From a virus, in IMG/VR virus record IMGVR_UViG_3300005861_000002, positions 1-45,524 of that record: a stretch of 45,524 nucleotides of DNA; one strand, written 5' to 3'. The notes beneath the pieces were generated by a model. It saw nothing but the letters and a program-made list of their open reading frames with translations, was not told where the DNA came from and did not search any database. This document shows positions 7,580-16,081 of the stretch, piece by piece (within the stretch, counting starts at the first letter, position 1; each line of letters starts with the position of its first letter). The translations under genes were made by a program, and so were the position numbers.

Positions 7580-9583
7580 ATGAAAGAGTCCGAAGCTGCG
7601 GCCCTGTGCCGGACCTGGGGCCCGGACTCGCTGGCCTACTTCTACGAGTGGATGCAGCGCGAGGAAGGCTTCCGGCTGCCGGATCACCTGTACCCGGTCA
7701 TCCTCGCCCTTTGCGACTCCCGCATCGACAACCTCATGCTGCAGGTCGGGCCCGGCTCGTCGAAGTCGACCCTGCTGTCGATCATCTATCCGGCCTGGGT
7801 GATCGGCCACGACCCGACCATGACCACGCTCGGCATCTCGGGCGCGCAGGACCTCGCCGCTGGCTTCATGAACGCCGTCGGGCGCATGATCGACCAGAAC
7901 CCCGCCTACCGGGCGGCCTTCCCGAACGTGAAGCCCGACAAGGACCGGGGCTGGTCGAACGAGCGCGGCCTGTTCGTCACCGGGCGCCCGTCGGCGATCC
8001 CTGACGCCTCGTTCTACGCCTGCGGCATGAGCAGCAAGGCGCTGACCGGCAAGCACGCCAAGCAGATCATCCTCGACGACTTGCACGACGCCGACAACAG
8101 CGCCTCCGAGGCGCAGTGCCAGGTTGTCTCCGAGAAGTGGGTCAGCCAGCTGCGCGGCCGCGCCGATGTGCAGGGCGCCCGGTTCATCCTGGCGGGCCGC
8201 CGCTGGCATGAGGCCGATCTCTACGGCCGCCTGCAGTTCAACGGCGAGTTCGTGTGCATGACCCTGCCGGCCGAGCGGCCCGGCTCGCGCAAGCTCTGGT
8301 TCGACATCACGGTGCCAGAGGGCATCGAGTGCGTCTTCACCGACGGCATGCTCCACACGCAGGACGGCGACCTGCTGCCGTTCCGCGAACCGCCGGCGTA
8401 CACGACCATCGAGCGGAACGGCCTCGCCTTCCGGAAGATCGAATGGGTGTACGGCGAGGACTACATGGACCAGGGTTTCTTCTGGCCCTGGCCCGACCAT
8501 CCGCAATGCCTCAAGCGCGGCCCGGGACACGAACCGAAGCGCAAGGAATACTTCACGAACAAGCTCATGGAGCCCGCGAAGACCCAGGCCGTCTATCAGT
8601 GCGATCCCTCGGCGCGGCAGGGAACCGTCTTCATCGACTCAGACTTCGAGCGCCGGTACGTGGCGCCGGCCGATCTCGCGCTGGGCCTCACGTCGCCGGA
8701 GACGCGGGCGTTCTGCCGCCAGGGCCAGATGATCGTCCAGGCATGGGATACCGCATTCAGCGCTTCGACGACATCGGACTACACCGTCGGCGTCACCCTG
8801 CTCCTGGTGCCCTGCACGGACTACCACGCCGGCGAGGATCCCGCGGTGCTCGGCGAGTGCGAGCCGCACTACGACGTGTACGTGCTCGACATCCTGCGCG
8901 AGCGGCTGACGTTCGCCGATCTGAGCGCCAAGGTCCGCGAGCTCTACCTGCGCTGGCAACCGGCCCGCGTCGTCATGGAGAAGAAGGCGTACGGCGTCAC
9001 GGTGATCGAGACCCTGGAAAACGCCGGGATTCCGATGGAGCCGATCATGCCTAGCTCCCTCGAGAGCAAGCGCGCCCGCGCGGTCGAAGGCGTCGGAGCC
9101 GGGTCGGTGCAGGGCTGGTGCCGCTCGCATCGCGTCCTGCTGCCCGCCCCGGTCGGCGGCGCCGAGCTACCGTGGGTGGACGCATTCATCAAGGAAGCGA
9201 AGGACTTCACCGGGGCGCCGGGCGGCCGAGACGATCAGGTGGACTCCTTCGTGTACGGCGTGACGTGGGCGATCCGCAACGGCGGCAACTTCGTCCACAT
9301 GCCTGACAACCTGCAGACCGAGATCCATCCGGAGAACCGCGGCTTCGGGGGCCTGGACCTGAACGCCCTGGCTGGAGGCCCGCGGCCTTTCGGCCAGAAC
9401 CAATGCTCGTCCTGCCGCTACTTCGTCGAGACGATCCGGGAGCGCAACCTCGAGAGCGCAGCCGAGACGCGCTCTCTGCCTGGGGCCTACTGCACATGGC
9501 ATAAGGTCCCGATGATGCGTATTTCGTCCTGTGAGGAGCATGCCTCTCCCGACGATCACGACTTCCAGATGCTGACCTTCTGA
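7580..9583 (+). CDS. terL: Terminase large subunit, 667 aa
   Basis: The enzyme cuts concatemeric DNA and powers its packaging into proheads. The start is ATG at 7580 with GGAG just upstream; the frame is open further left but overlaps the fibre gene and does not look coding. The ATPase domain shows Walker A GPGSSKST at 57-64 and Walker B IILDDLHD at 163-170, then FILAGRRWHEADLYGRL near 202-218. The RNase-H-like nuclease shows D390 (QAWDTAFSASTTSDYT), E467 (RVVMEKKAYGV) and DDQVD at 551-555. The length is longer than many large terminases because of a C-terminal tail with C609-x2-C612, C638, H641 and C651, which looks like a metal-binding knot. The portal gene follows after 7 nt. No small terminase gene was recognised in the window. 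Confidence 0.95.
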   Translation: MKESEAAALCRTWGPDSLAYFYEWMQREEGFRLPDHLYPVILALCDSRIDNLMLQVGPGSSKSTLLSIIYPAWVIGHDPTMTTLGISGAQDLAAGFMNAVGRMIDQNPAYRAAFPNVKPDKDRGWSNERGLFVTGRPSAIPDASFYACGMSSKALTGKHAKQIILDDLHDADNSASEAQCQVVSEKWVSQLRGRADVQGARFILAGRRWHEADLYGRLQFNGEFVCMTLPAERPGSRKLWFDITVPEGIECVFTDGMLHTQDGDLLPFREPPAYTTIERNGLAFRKIEWVYGEDYMDQGFFWPWPDHPQCLKRGPGHEPKRKEYFTNKLMEPAKTQAVYQCDPSARQGTVFIDSDFERRYVAPADLALGLTSPETRAFCRQGQMIVQAWDTAFSASTTSDYTVGVTLLLVPCTDYHAGEDPAVLGECEPHYDVYVLDILRERLTFADLSAKVRELYLRWQPARVVMEKKAYGVTVIETLENAGIPMEPIMPSSLESKRARAVEGVGAGSVQGWCRSHRVLLPAPVGGAELPWVDAFIKEAKDFTGAPGGRDDQVDSFVYGVTWAIRNGGNFVHMPDNLQTEIHPENRGFGGLDLNALAGGPRPFGQNQCSSCRYFVETIRERNLESAAETRSLPGAYCTWHKVPMMRISSCEEHASPDDHDFQMLTF

Positions 9584-9590
9584 GGGCGCC

Positions 9591-11342
9591 GTGGCGGATA
9601 ACGAGACGAACCCGAACGTCCTCCCGGACGGAACCATCGCCAAGGCGCAGGACGGCTACGCCCTGTTCCCGGTGCATGACCAGCTATCGGAGTTGAACAC
9701 CTGGCGGGATGTCTGGTCGACGGCGATCGACGCCTTCGACGGCACGAAGGAACTCCTGAAGGCCCTGATGCAGGCGCCGTCCAACGAACGCTACGGGCAG
9801 CGAACGATGCTGCCGGGCTCCTACGACCGGAACCTCGTCGAGTGGCCGGGCGTGCAGCCGGCGACGCTGCGCAAGATATGCTCCGACGACAACCTGATCG
9901 TCAGCGCGGTGATCCAGCAGCGCCTGATGGACATCGACCGCTACTGCGGGATGAGCACGCACATCTGGAAGCCCGGCTGGCGGATCGAGATGCGCGAGCG
10001 CAGCGCCGAGCCGACCGCCAGCGACCTCAAGGACATCCAGGAGGCGACGCACTTCATCGCGAACTGCAATGCCGAGAGCAACTGGGATGCCCGGCACCGG
10101 GACAGGCACGGTCTGACCGGCTTCCGGCAGTTCATGAAGACCTGGATGCGCGACAGCCTGCGCTACGACTTCGGCGCGATCTGGACCGACATGGCCCGGG
10201 ACGGCAAGGTGAAGGCGTTCAAGGCTTTCCCTGGCAGCAACGTGAAGCTGGCGGCCGAGGGCGGTTTCGAGGGCGATCCGAACATCTTCGCGGTCTCCTG
10301 CGACGACGCTGGCACGGTGATCGATCGGTTCACCCGGGACAATCTCTGCCTGCTCGTCCGCAACCCGCGCACCGACCCGGGAGTGGCGAACTACGGCTAC
10401 TCCGAGCTCGAGATGACGCTGCGCGTGATCGGCGCCTTCACCAATGCGTTCAACATGAACGCCGACATCTTCACGCGCTCCGCGGTGCCGAACGGCTTCC
10501 TGAAGCTCAAGGGCTTGTGGACCCCGCGGCAGGTCGAGGGCCTGTCGCGCGTCTGGCGCAACCTCAAGACGGGCCCGACGAAGCAACACGCCCTGCCCGC
10601 CTTCCCGGTGCCGAAGGACGGCGACATCGAGTTGGTCGACCTGACCAATATCAAGGGCAACGACATCTACTACCGGGAATACATCAACATGATGGGCGGC
10701 CTGTTCTGCGCCATCAGCGGGTTCCCGGTCAATCGCCTCGGCTACCACCTGTCGGGCGGCAGCGACGAGTCCCCGAAAACGGGACAGTCCTCCGCGGACC
10801 TCGTAGACGAGGCGGATCCTGGGCTGCCCGGCCTGCTGGAAGGGGCCGAGGAGCACCTGAGCCAGTATCTGATCTGGACCCGCTGGCCGCACCTCATCCT
10901 TCGCTTCTACGGCAAGAACCCGAAAGAGGATGCCAGGGCGTACGAGGCGAAGCGGAACAGCATGACGCTCGCCGAAATGCGCGCGTCGAACGACATGCCG
11001 AAGCTCGAGACCCTGGGCAAGAAGCCAGAGCACAAGGAACTGCTCGAGCTCATGTCCATGTCGCCGCTCGATCCGGGCATGGCCGGTATCTGGCAGGGCC
11101 TCGTCTCGTCCTACATCTCGGCGAAGTTCGGCGCCGAGAAGGCGGCCGACGGTGAGAAGCCGCCCGGAGCGCGCATGACGCCGAACAAGGACCCGGCCAA
11201 GACCGAGGCGAAGGGTGAGACCGCCGGCGTCCGCCGCGACAGCGCCGGGGAGAAGGGCAAGGTCGCCAAGGCCGGAACCGAGCCCGACGGTGAGGATGTC
11301 GGCGAGGCGCCCGAGGAAGATGTCGAAGAAGCCGTCACCTGA
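9591..11342 (+). CDS. Portal protein, 583 aa
   Basis: The protein should form the dodecameric ring at one capsid vertex through which DNA enters and to which neck and tail attach. It starts with GTG at 9591, 7 nt after the terminase stop, and the terminase-portal order supports the call. Typical portal features are the early segment on initial monomer recognition (residues about 90-130, DDNLIVSAVIQQRLMDIDRY), the DNIKG-like DLTNIKGNDIYYREYINMMG stretch and the C-terminal helix-rich region. The last 80 residues are highly charged and low in complexity (Lys, Glu, Ala, Asp), probably disordered. It ends with TGA at 11340-11342, 9 nt before the second copy of the 20-bp element. Confidence 0.85.
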   Translation: MADNETNPNVLPDGTIAKAQDGYALFPVHDQLSELNTWRDVWSTAIDAFDGTKELLKALMQAPSNERYGQRTMLPGSYDRNLVEWPGVQPATLRKICSDDNLIVSAVIQQRLMDIDRYCGMSTHIWKPGWRIEMRERSAEPTASDLKDIQEATHFIANCNAESNWDARHRDRHGLTGFRQFMKTWMRDSLRYDFGAIWTDMARDGKVKAFKAFPGSNVKLAAEGGFEGDPNIFAVSCDDAGTVIDRFTRDNLCLLVRNPRTDPGVANYGYSELEMTLRVIGAFTNAFNMNADIFTRSAVPNGFLKLKGLWTPRQVEGLSRVWRNLKTGPTKQHALPAFPVPKDGDIELVDLTNIKGNDIYYREYINMMGGLFCAISGFPVNRLGYHLSGGSDESPKTGQSSADLVDEADPGLPGLLEGAEEHLSQYLIWTRWPHLILRFYGKNPKEDARAYEAKRNSMTLAEMRASNDMPKLETLGKKPEHKELLELMSMSPLDPGMAGIWQGLVSSYISAKFGAEKAADGEKPPGARMTPNKDPAKTEAKGETAGVRRDSAGEKGKVAKAGTEPDGEDVGEAPEEDVEEAVT

Positions 11343-11350
11343 CGGTTTCA

Positions 11351-11370
11351 CGACACGATTGCAACGAGTT
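11351..11370 (+). promoter_or_regulatory. 20-bp repeated upstream element, copy 2
   Basis: CGACACGATTGCAACGAGTT matches the element at 7521-7540 in 19 of 20 positions and lies in the short gap between the portal and glycosyltransferase genes. A second transcription start inside the plus-strand block is therefore plausible. ATCGTA at 11382-11387 is 17 nt from TTGCAA. Confidence 0.55.
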
Positions 11371-11420
11371 GGACGCTTGGGATCGTAGCTCTCGAGGACG
11401 CAACCCTCCGGAGTTCACTG

Positions 11421-14400
11421 ATGCCTGCCGACTTCTCCAAGCGCCCGCCGAAGATCCTGGTCCATCCGGCGTCCGAGCACGCGAGCGGCTTCTACCGCAT
11501 GTCGTCCCCGGCTATGGCCATGCGCGCCAACGGCGTCGCGACGACTCTGGTGGAGCGCGGGTTCCGGTCAGCGCAGGACATCGCCGCACTGAACCCGGAC
11601 GTGATCGTCGTCCAGCACCCATACACGAAGACCGAACTCGACGCGCTGCGCGCCTACCGCAACGCCTGCCCGAACGCCCACATCGTCTACGAGATCGACG
11701 ACAAGCTCTGGGACGTGCCCGAGAGCAACGGGCGCGGTCACCTGATCCCGGCCGGTATCAGGAGCCACCTGCGGCGCGGCATGCAGTTGTGCGATGCTGT
11801 CGTCACCACGACGCGCACGCTGGCCGGGCGGCTCCGCACCGAAATAAAATGCCGCGATCCGGTCGTGGTGCCGAACTTCCTGACCCAGCGGTTCTTCAAC
11901 GAGTGCGCGGCCGGTCGCTCCGATAACCGCCGCAAGCCCCCGCATGCGAAGCCGCGCGTCGGCTGGGCGGGCGGCACATCGCACGCTGCCGAGCTCAACG
12001 CCCTCGCTGACCTGATCCGCGCGACAGCCGACCGCGTCCAGTGGGTGTTCATGGGCTCCTCGCCGGTCGGGGTCGAGGGGCTGGTCGAGATCCACGCGGC
12101 CGTCGGCTACGACGCCTACCCCCGAGCCCTGACGGATCTCGATCTCGATCTGGCGATCGCGCCGTTCGGCCATACCGACTTCGACAACTGCAAGAGCGAC
12201 CTGCGCGTTCTCGAGTTCGCCGCGGCGGGCTTCCCGGTCCTGTCGAACGCCTGCTACGGCCTGTCGGTCATCGGCATGCAATTCGATCAGGACCCGGCCA
12301 TCGCCGCCGAGCGCCTGGTGCGATTCCTTCCGGGTGGCGCGGATGCCGACTACTGCGCGGCGCAGGGCGCGCTGCTGCACGAGTGGGCGAAGTCTGAGCG
12401 CACCCTCGAGAAGCATCTCGATACCTGGCTGCGCGCGTGGCTGCCGATCGGCGCTGCGCTGTTCTCGCCGCACGAAGCCGCTGACCCCACGGGCGTATTT
12501 GCACGCCTGTCGGGCACTGCCTCAATCAGCAGCGCGTCCAACGACGGCGACTACCCGATGGTCGGCCGGTTCACCCCGATCACGCCCGAACAGGCCGACG
12601 ACATCAAGCTCGCGGCGGGCCCGCTGGACCTATGGCCGGCGGCGATCCCGCACGGGCCGAACGCCACGCTGAGCCGTGCCGCGCTTGCCCGTGTCGGTGA
12701 GCCCGACTTCAAGCGGTACGCCGATCGTAACGTGGCCCTGATGGAGTGGGGCGCCCGCTGCCTGGAAATCGGGCTGAAGCACGTCGTCGACCCCGGGGCG
12801 TTCACCCGCGTCGCGGAGCCGCCGAAGATCGACGACGACACCATCCGGCAGATGCGTGAGGTGATGCAGTGGCACCCGCGCCTCGCTGACGCGATGAACG
12901 CCGTCGCCGAGGACAAGCCGTACGCCGAGGCGCGAGCCGAGCTCGATTTCGCCTTCTCGCGGATCACCTATGAGGCGCCGCCGACCGAGAGCTACGCGCA
13001 GTGGCACGAGATGCACTACGGCCGTGGATCACTGCGTCACCAAGCGCAAGATGCTGCGGTCAAGACGCTTGGAGACAAGGCGCCGAAACCCGTGTGGTCG
13101 CATGGGATTTCGTGGGTGCTGGCCGACGATGTCGAGGAAAGCTGGGTCGTCCTCTACACCGACGGGTCTCTCGACATGGCGCAGATGGCGACGATGCAGC
13201 TGGCTATCTCGGAGAATCCCGACGCGGCCCTGCTCTACGCCGACCACGACCACATCGGCAAGGACGGGCAGGCGCTGCACCCGTTCTTCAAGCCCGACTT
13301 CAACTACGAGCTCCTGCTCGCGATCGACTACATCACGCCGGTCTGCGCGTTCCGCCGCGACCTTCTGGCCCAGGTCTATGTCGAGGGCGAGAGCCTGTTC
13401 GCGACCTTGCTGCGCTACATCGAGGCACACGCCTGGCTCAATGGGGCGCCCGACGCCAGCAAGATCGTCCATGTCCCGCAGGTGCTGGCCCATCTGCCTC
13501 TGCACCTGGAAGACCCGGCCGCGCGCCAAGGCGCAGTCGTGGAGCACCTTCTGCGCACCGGGCAGCCGGCCGCCGTCGGGCGCCACCCGGCCTATGCGCC
13601 GGCGCTGCAGGTCCGCTTCCTGCCGAGCACCGACCTCCGGGTGCGAGTGGCCGTCATCGCGACGGATCGCACGCGCACCGCACGGTGCCTGCGCAGCATG
13701 TCCGCCAACCGGAGCGCCCTGCCCTATGACCTGCGTCTCGTGGGCGACGTATGGGTGCGCGAGCTTGCGGACGGCGAGCCGACCGTAGCCGATCTCGACT
13801 CGGCGGTGGCTGATCGCGAGTACGATGTCCTTGTCGTGATCGAGGACTGCGTCGAAGTGCTCGATGGCGCGATGATCGGCGACATGGCCGCACTCGCCGC
13901 GCGGCAGGGCGTCGGAATGGTGGGCGTCAAGATGCTCGCCGCCGATCACAAGACCGTCGCCCACGGCGGCGTCCTGCTCGGCACCGAGCCGACGGTCTAC
14001 GTCTTTGAGGGCATGCCGGTCGAGAACCCCGGCATAAACGGCCGCGCCGTGCTCACCGCCGAGTGGTCCGCGGTGTCCTCGGCCTGCTACGCCATCCGTC
14101 GCGAGGTTCTGGAATCGGTTGCCGCCGATGGCCCGCATATCGATTGGTGCGAAAGCCTCGGGAGCGCCGGACTGCGCAATATCGTCTGCGCCACGACGCC
14201 GGCGGTCCTGCACGGCCGCCCGGACGGCGAGGCTGCGGACCTATCAGGCTTCGCCACGGATCCGCAGGTGAACGCGAACGTTCGGCCGACGGCGTTCCTG
14301 ACGCAGCCGGCGTTGCTGCCGCCTCCGCTGCCCTGGCTCTCCGAGGACGACCAGCAGCAGATCGCCAGCCCGCAGCGCGTGCTGCTCGTCAATGGCGATC

Positions 14401-14747
14401 TGGACACTGCGCGCAAGCTGTTCTCCGAGGGCTACCTCTGCTTTCTGGCCACAGTCACGGGCGGCGAGATCGTGATCGACGGCCCGCAGATGCCGAACGT
14501 CAAGCCCTTCGACATCGCCGGCGACGCACCGCGCCTCCTGGACGCGCTGCGCGGCCTCGACATCCAGACCATCACGCTGGCCGACGCTGCCGGCGTGTCG
14601 GTGGCGGGCCTCGTCGCACTGCTGGCTCTCGAGCGCGCGTCCGAGGGCGCCATCACGGTTGCCTGGCCGGAAGCTCCGGGCGGCGAACAGAACGTCGCCA
14701 ACGTGGTCCGCAGCGCAGTCCTGAAGCACCTGACCGAGCCCGCCTAG
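11421..14747 (+). CDS. Large multidomain glycosyltransferase, 1,108 aa
   Basis: The start is ATG at 11421 with CCGGAG 7 nt upstream. Residues about 10-340 look like a GT4/GT-B glycosyltransferase: a Rossmann-like start (KILVHPASEHASGFYRM), VYEIDDKLW near 89-97, VGWAGGTSHAAEL, and the nucleotide-sugar-binding stretch FDNCKSDLRVLEFAAAGFPV. A middle region near residues 555-680 resembles a GT2/GT-A domain, with YADHDHIGKDG as a DxD-type motif and KPDFNYELLLAIDYI. A third GT2-like segment (VRVAVIATDRTRTARCLRSM and later SSACYAIRREVLESV) spans about 740-930. It likely transfers sugars onto phage protein, phage DNA or the host envelope, all inference. Its position inside the packaging block, behind its own repeat element, suggests expression linked to virion assembly. 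Domain recognition is good; acceptor unknown. Confidence 0.75.
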   Translation: MPADFSKRPPKILVHPASEHASGFYRMSSPAMAMRANGVATTLVERGFRSAQDIAALNPDVIVVQHPYTKTELDALRAYRNACPNAHIVYEIDDKLWDVPESNGRGHLIPAGIRSHLRRGMQLCDAVVTTTRTLAGRLRTEIKCRDPVVVPNFLTQRFFNECAAGRSDNRRKPPHAKPRVGWAGGTSHAAELNALADLIRATADRVQWVFMGSSPVGVEGLVEIHAAVGYDAYPRALTDLDLDLAIAPFGHTDFDNCKSDLRVLEFAAAGFPVLSNACYGLSVIGMQFDQDPAIAAERLVRFLPGGADADYCAAQGALLHEWAKSERTLEKHLDTWLRAWLPIGAALFSPHEAADPTGVFARLSGTASISSASNDGDYPMVGRFTPITPEQADDIKLAAGPLDLWPAAIPHGPNATLSRAALARVGEPDFKRYADRNVALMEWGARCLEIGLKHVVDPGAFTRVAEPPKIDDDTIRQMREVMQWHPRLADAMNAVAEDKPYAEARAELDFAFSRITYEAPPTESYAQWHEMHYGRGSLRHQAQDAAVKTLGDKAPKPVWSHGISWVLADDVEESWVVLYTDGSLDMAQMATMQLAISENPDAALLYADHDHIGKDGQALHPFFKPDFNYELLLAIDYITPVCAFRRDLLAQVYVEGESLFATLLRYIEAHAWLNGAPDASKIVHVPQVLAHLPLHLEDPAARQGAVVEHLLRTGQPAAVGRHPAYAPALQVRFLPSTDLRVRVAVIATDRTRTARCLRSMSANRSALPYDLRLVGDVWVRELADGEPTVADLDSAVADREYDVLVVIEDCVEVLDGAMIGDMAALAARQGVGMVGVKMLAADHKTVAHGGVLLGTEPTVYVFEGMPVENPGINGRAVLTAEWSAVSSACYAIRREVLESVAADGPHIDWCESLGSAGLRNIVCATTPAVLHGRPDGEAADLSGFATDPQVNANVRPTAFLTQPALLPPPLPWLSEDDQQQIASPQRVLLVNGDLDTARKLFSEGYLCFLATVTGGEIVIDGPQMPNVKPFDIAGDAPRLLDALRGLDIQTITLADAAGVSVAGLVALLALERASEGAITVAWPEAPGGEQNVANVVRSAVLKHLTEPA

Positions 14748-14749
14748 CT

Positions 14750-15223
14750 ATGGACCACACGCCCCGCATCATGCCAAGCCTCGAGCATTGGGACTACGAT
14801 GAGCTCGATGGCGAGGCTAAGCCGTGCCGCTGCTTCCTCTGTGTCGGCGCCCGGTCGACCCGCCTTCAACGCGAGGACGCGCAGCGGCTTCGTGAAGGGC
14901 AGCCGTTCATCTCGGTCACGCCAGAGACGGATGCCTGGAAGCGCAAGATCAGAGCGCACCTGGAAGCGCAGAACAAGCGGGACCTGTACTCGGAACTGAG
15001 CTTCCTCCTGCGCGGCTACACCTGGAAGACCGAGGTTCTCAAGTGGGTGCTCGAGAAGATCCTCGATCTGAACTGGCGCCACCCGTACTGGTGGGTGCGC
15101 GACACGGAGCTCAAGAGCCTCGGGTCGTGGGTCGAGGACTGGTACGAGGAGACCCGCAACGAGTCGAAGTCGTTCAGCCGCATCATGATTGAGTTCGAGG
15201 CGCCTAAAGCCGATTTTGACTGA
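14750..15223 (+). CDS. Hypothetical protein with N-terminal Cys motif, 157 aa
   Basis: The frame starts with ATG at 14750, 2 nt after the glycosyltransferase stop, so it is co-transcribed and perhaps translationally coupled. Near residue 27 it has CRCFLC, a possible metal site, followed by a helical, strongly charged region with many Trp and Arg residues. I do not recognise a family. The last 20 nt (15204-15223) overlap the end of the convergent minus-strand lipoprotein gene, so the two transcription blocks meet tail to tail here. An ATG at 14771 is an alternative start. Confidence 0.65.
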   Translation: MDHTPRIMPSLEHWDYDELDGEAKPCRCFLCVGARSTRLQREDAQRLREGQPFISVTPETDAWKRKIRAHLEAQNKRDLYSELSFLLRGYTWKTEVLKWVLEKILDLNWRHPYWWVRDTELKSLGSWVEDWYEETRNESKSFSRIMIEFEAPKADFD

Positions 15224-15599
15224 GGTAGTCGCGCAGGGCCAGCATCGTCTTGACCGCCTCGTCGACCTGATACTGCGTGACAGGCTCCATGACATGCCGC
15301 AGCGGCTCAATGGCTGTCCCGGCGTGGTCATCCAGCATCGTCAGGTGCTCTATCTTGTCGGGCGTGTGCATGCTCTTGATCGCCGTCGCTACCTCAAGCT
15401 GCATGGCGTCGAAGGTGCGGATGATGGCCCGGCGCGTGACGAGATGGTTTCCAGGCTCCGGGACCGGAACCTTCACGACTTCGATGGGTGCCTTCAAGAC
15501 CGCGACGACGGCCGGCGTGGGGGCCGCGGCAGGCGGGCACACCATCGGGAGGGAGCACCCGGCAAGAGCGACAGCTATGAGGACTGCCAGCATTCTCAT
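15204..15599 (-). CDS. Lipoprotein, outer-membrane (o-)spanin-like, 131 aa
   Basis: The chosen start is ATG at 15597-15599 in a TGATG overlap with the upstream gene; a GTG one codon earlier is possible. The N terminus is a lipoprotein signal with lipobox LAGC (MRMLAVLIAVALAGC), followed by a Pro/Val-rich linker and a helical C-terminal part. The preceding gene encodes a single-pass membrane protein with a coiled coil, so the pair resembles separated i-spanin/o-spanin cassettes that fuse inner and outer membranes at the last step of lysis in Gram-negative hosts. The lipobox is seen directly; the spanin role is inferred from the pairing. Confidence 0.65.
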   Translation of the reverse strand: MRMLAVLIAVALAGCSLPMVCPPAAAPTPAVVAVLKAPIEVVKVPVPEPGNHLVTRRAIIRTFDAMQLEVATAIKSMHTPDKIEHLTMLDDHAGTAIEPLRHVMEPVTQYQVDEAVKTMLALRDYLSQNRL

Positions 15600-16060
15600 C
15601 ACTTCGCCTTCGGGGCTTGCGCCTCGGGGTACATGCGGTCGATCACGAAGTCGAGCCGGGCCGAGATCGTCGCCAGTGTCTGACCCTGGCTGTTGATCGA
15701 AGAACTTAGGTCCTTGATCTGCTGATTGACCGCGGCGTTGTTCTCCTGCGCCTGGGTGCGGAGATCCTGCATCGTCGCAGTGTCAGCCCTGTGCGCGTCC
15801 TCGAGGGTCTGCACCCGGAACACGAGGTTGTTCTGGCGCATCGTGTCATGGATGCCTTGCAGGTCGGACTGGATAGCGACGATGTCAGCATGCTGCGAGC
15901 TCATGTACCACGTCGCCATGATGATGTTCGCGAGCAGCGTGATAACGGCTGGCGACCAGGACTTCAGGAATCCGGCGACATCCGGGGCGGGACGCTCGGC
16001 GTCCGCGTCGTCTGGTCTCTTAGGCATAGGCTCACCCGGCTGCGCGATGTCCTGAAACAT
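15599..16060 (-). CDS. Membrane protein with coiled coil, inner-membrane (i-)spanin-like, 153 aa
   Basis: After a hydrophilic N terminus of about 33 residues there is one membrane segment (residues about 34-53, PAVITLLANIIMATWYM). A long heptad-type region rich in Gln, Asp and Ala follows (IVAIQSDLQGIHDTMRQNN, then QTLATISARLDFVIDRM). This matches an i-spanin with a periplasmic coiled coil. Start is ATG at 16058-16060; an internal ATG (MPKRPDD) at 16025-16027 with GGTGAG upstream is an alternative. The stop overlaps the lipoprotein start by one base. The N-terminal cytoplasmic part is longer than in lambda Rz. An alternative is a holin-like or tail accessory protein, but the adjacent lipoprotein favours spanin. 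Confidence 0.6.
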   Translation of the reverse strand: MFQDIAQPGEPMPKRPDDADAERPAPDVAGFLKSWSPAVITLLANIIMATWYMSSQHADIVAIQSDLQGIHDTMRQNNLVFRVQTLEDAHRADTATMQDLRTQAQENNAAVNQQIKDLSSSINSQGQTLATISARLDFVIDRMYPEAQAPKAK

Positions 16061-16081
16061 GGCTGCTTCTCTGTCGGATCG

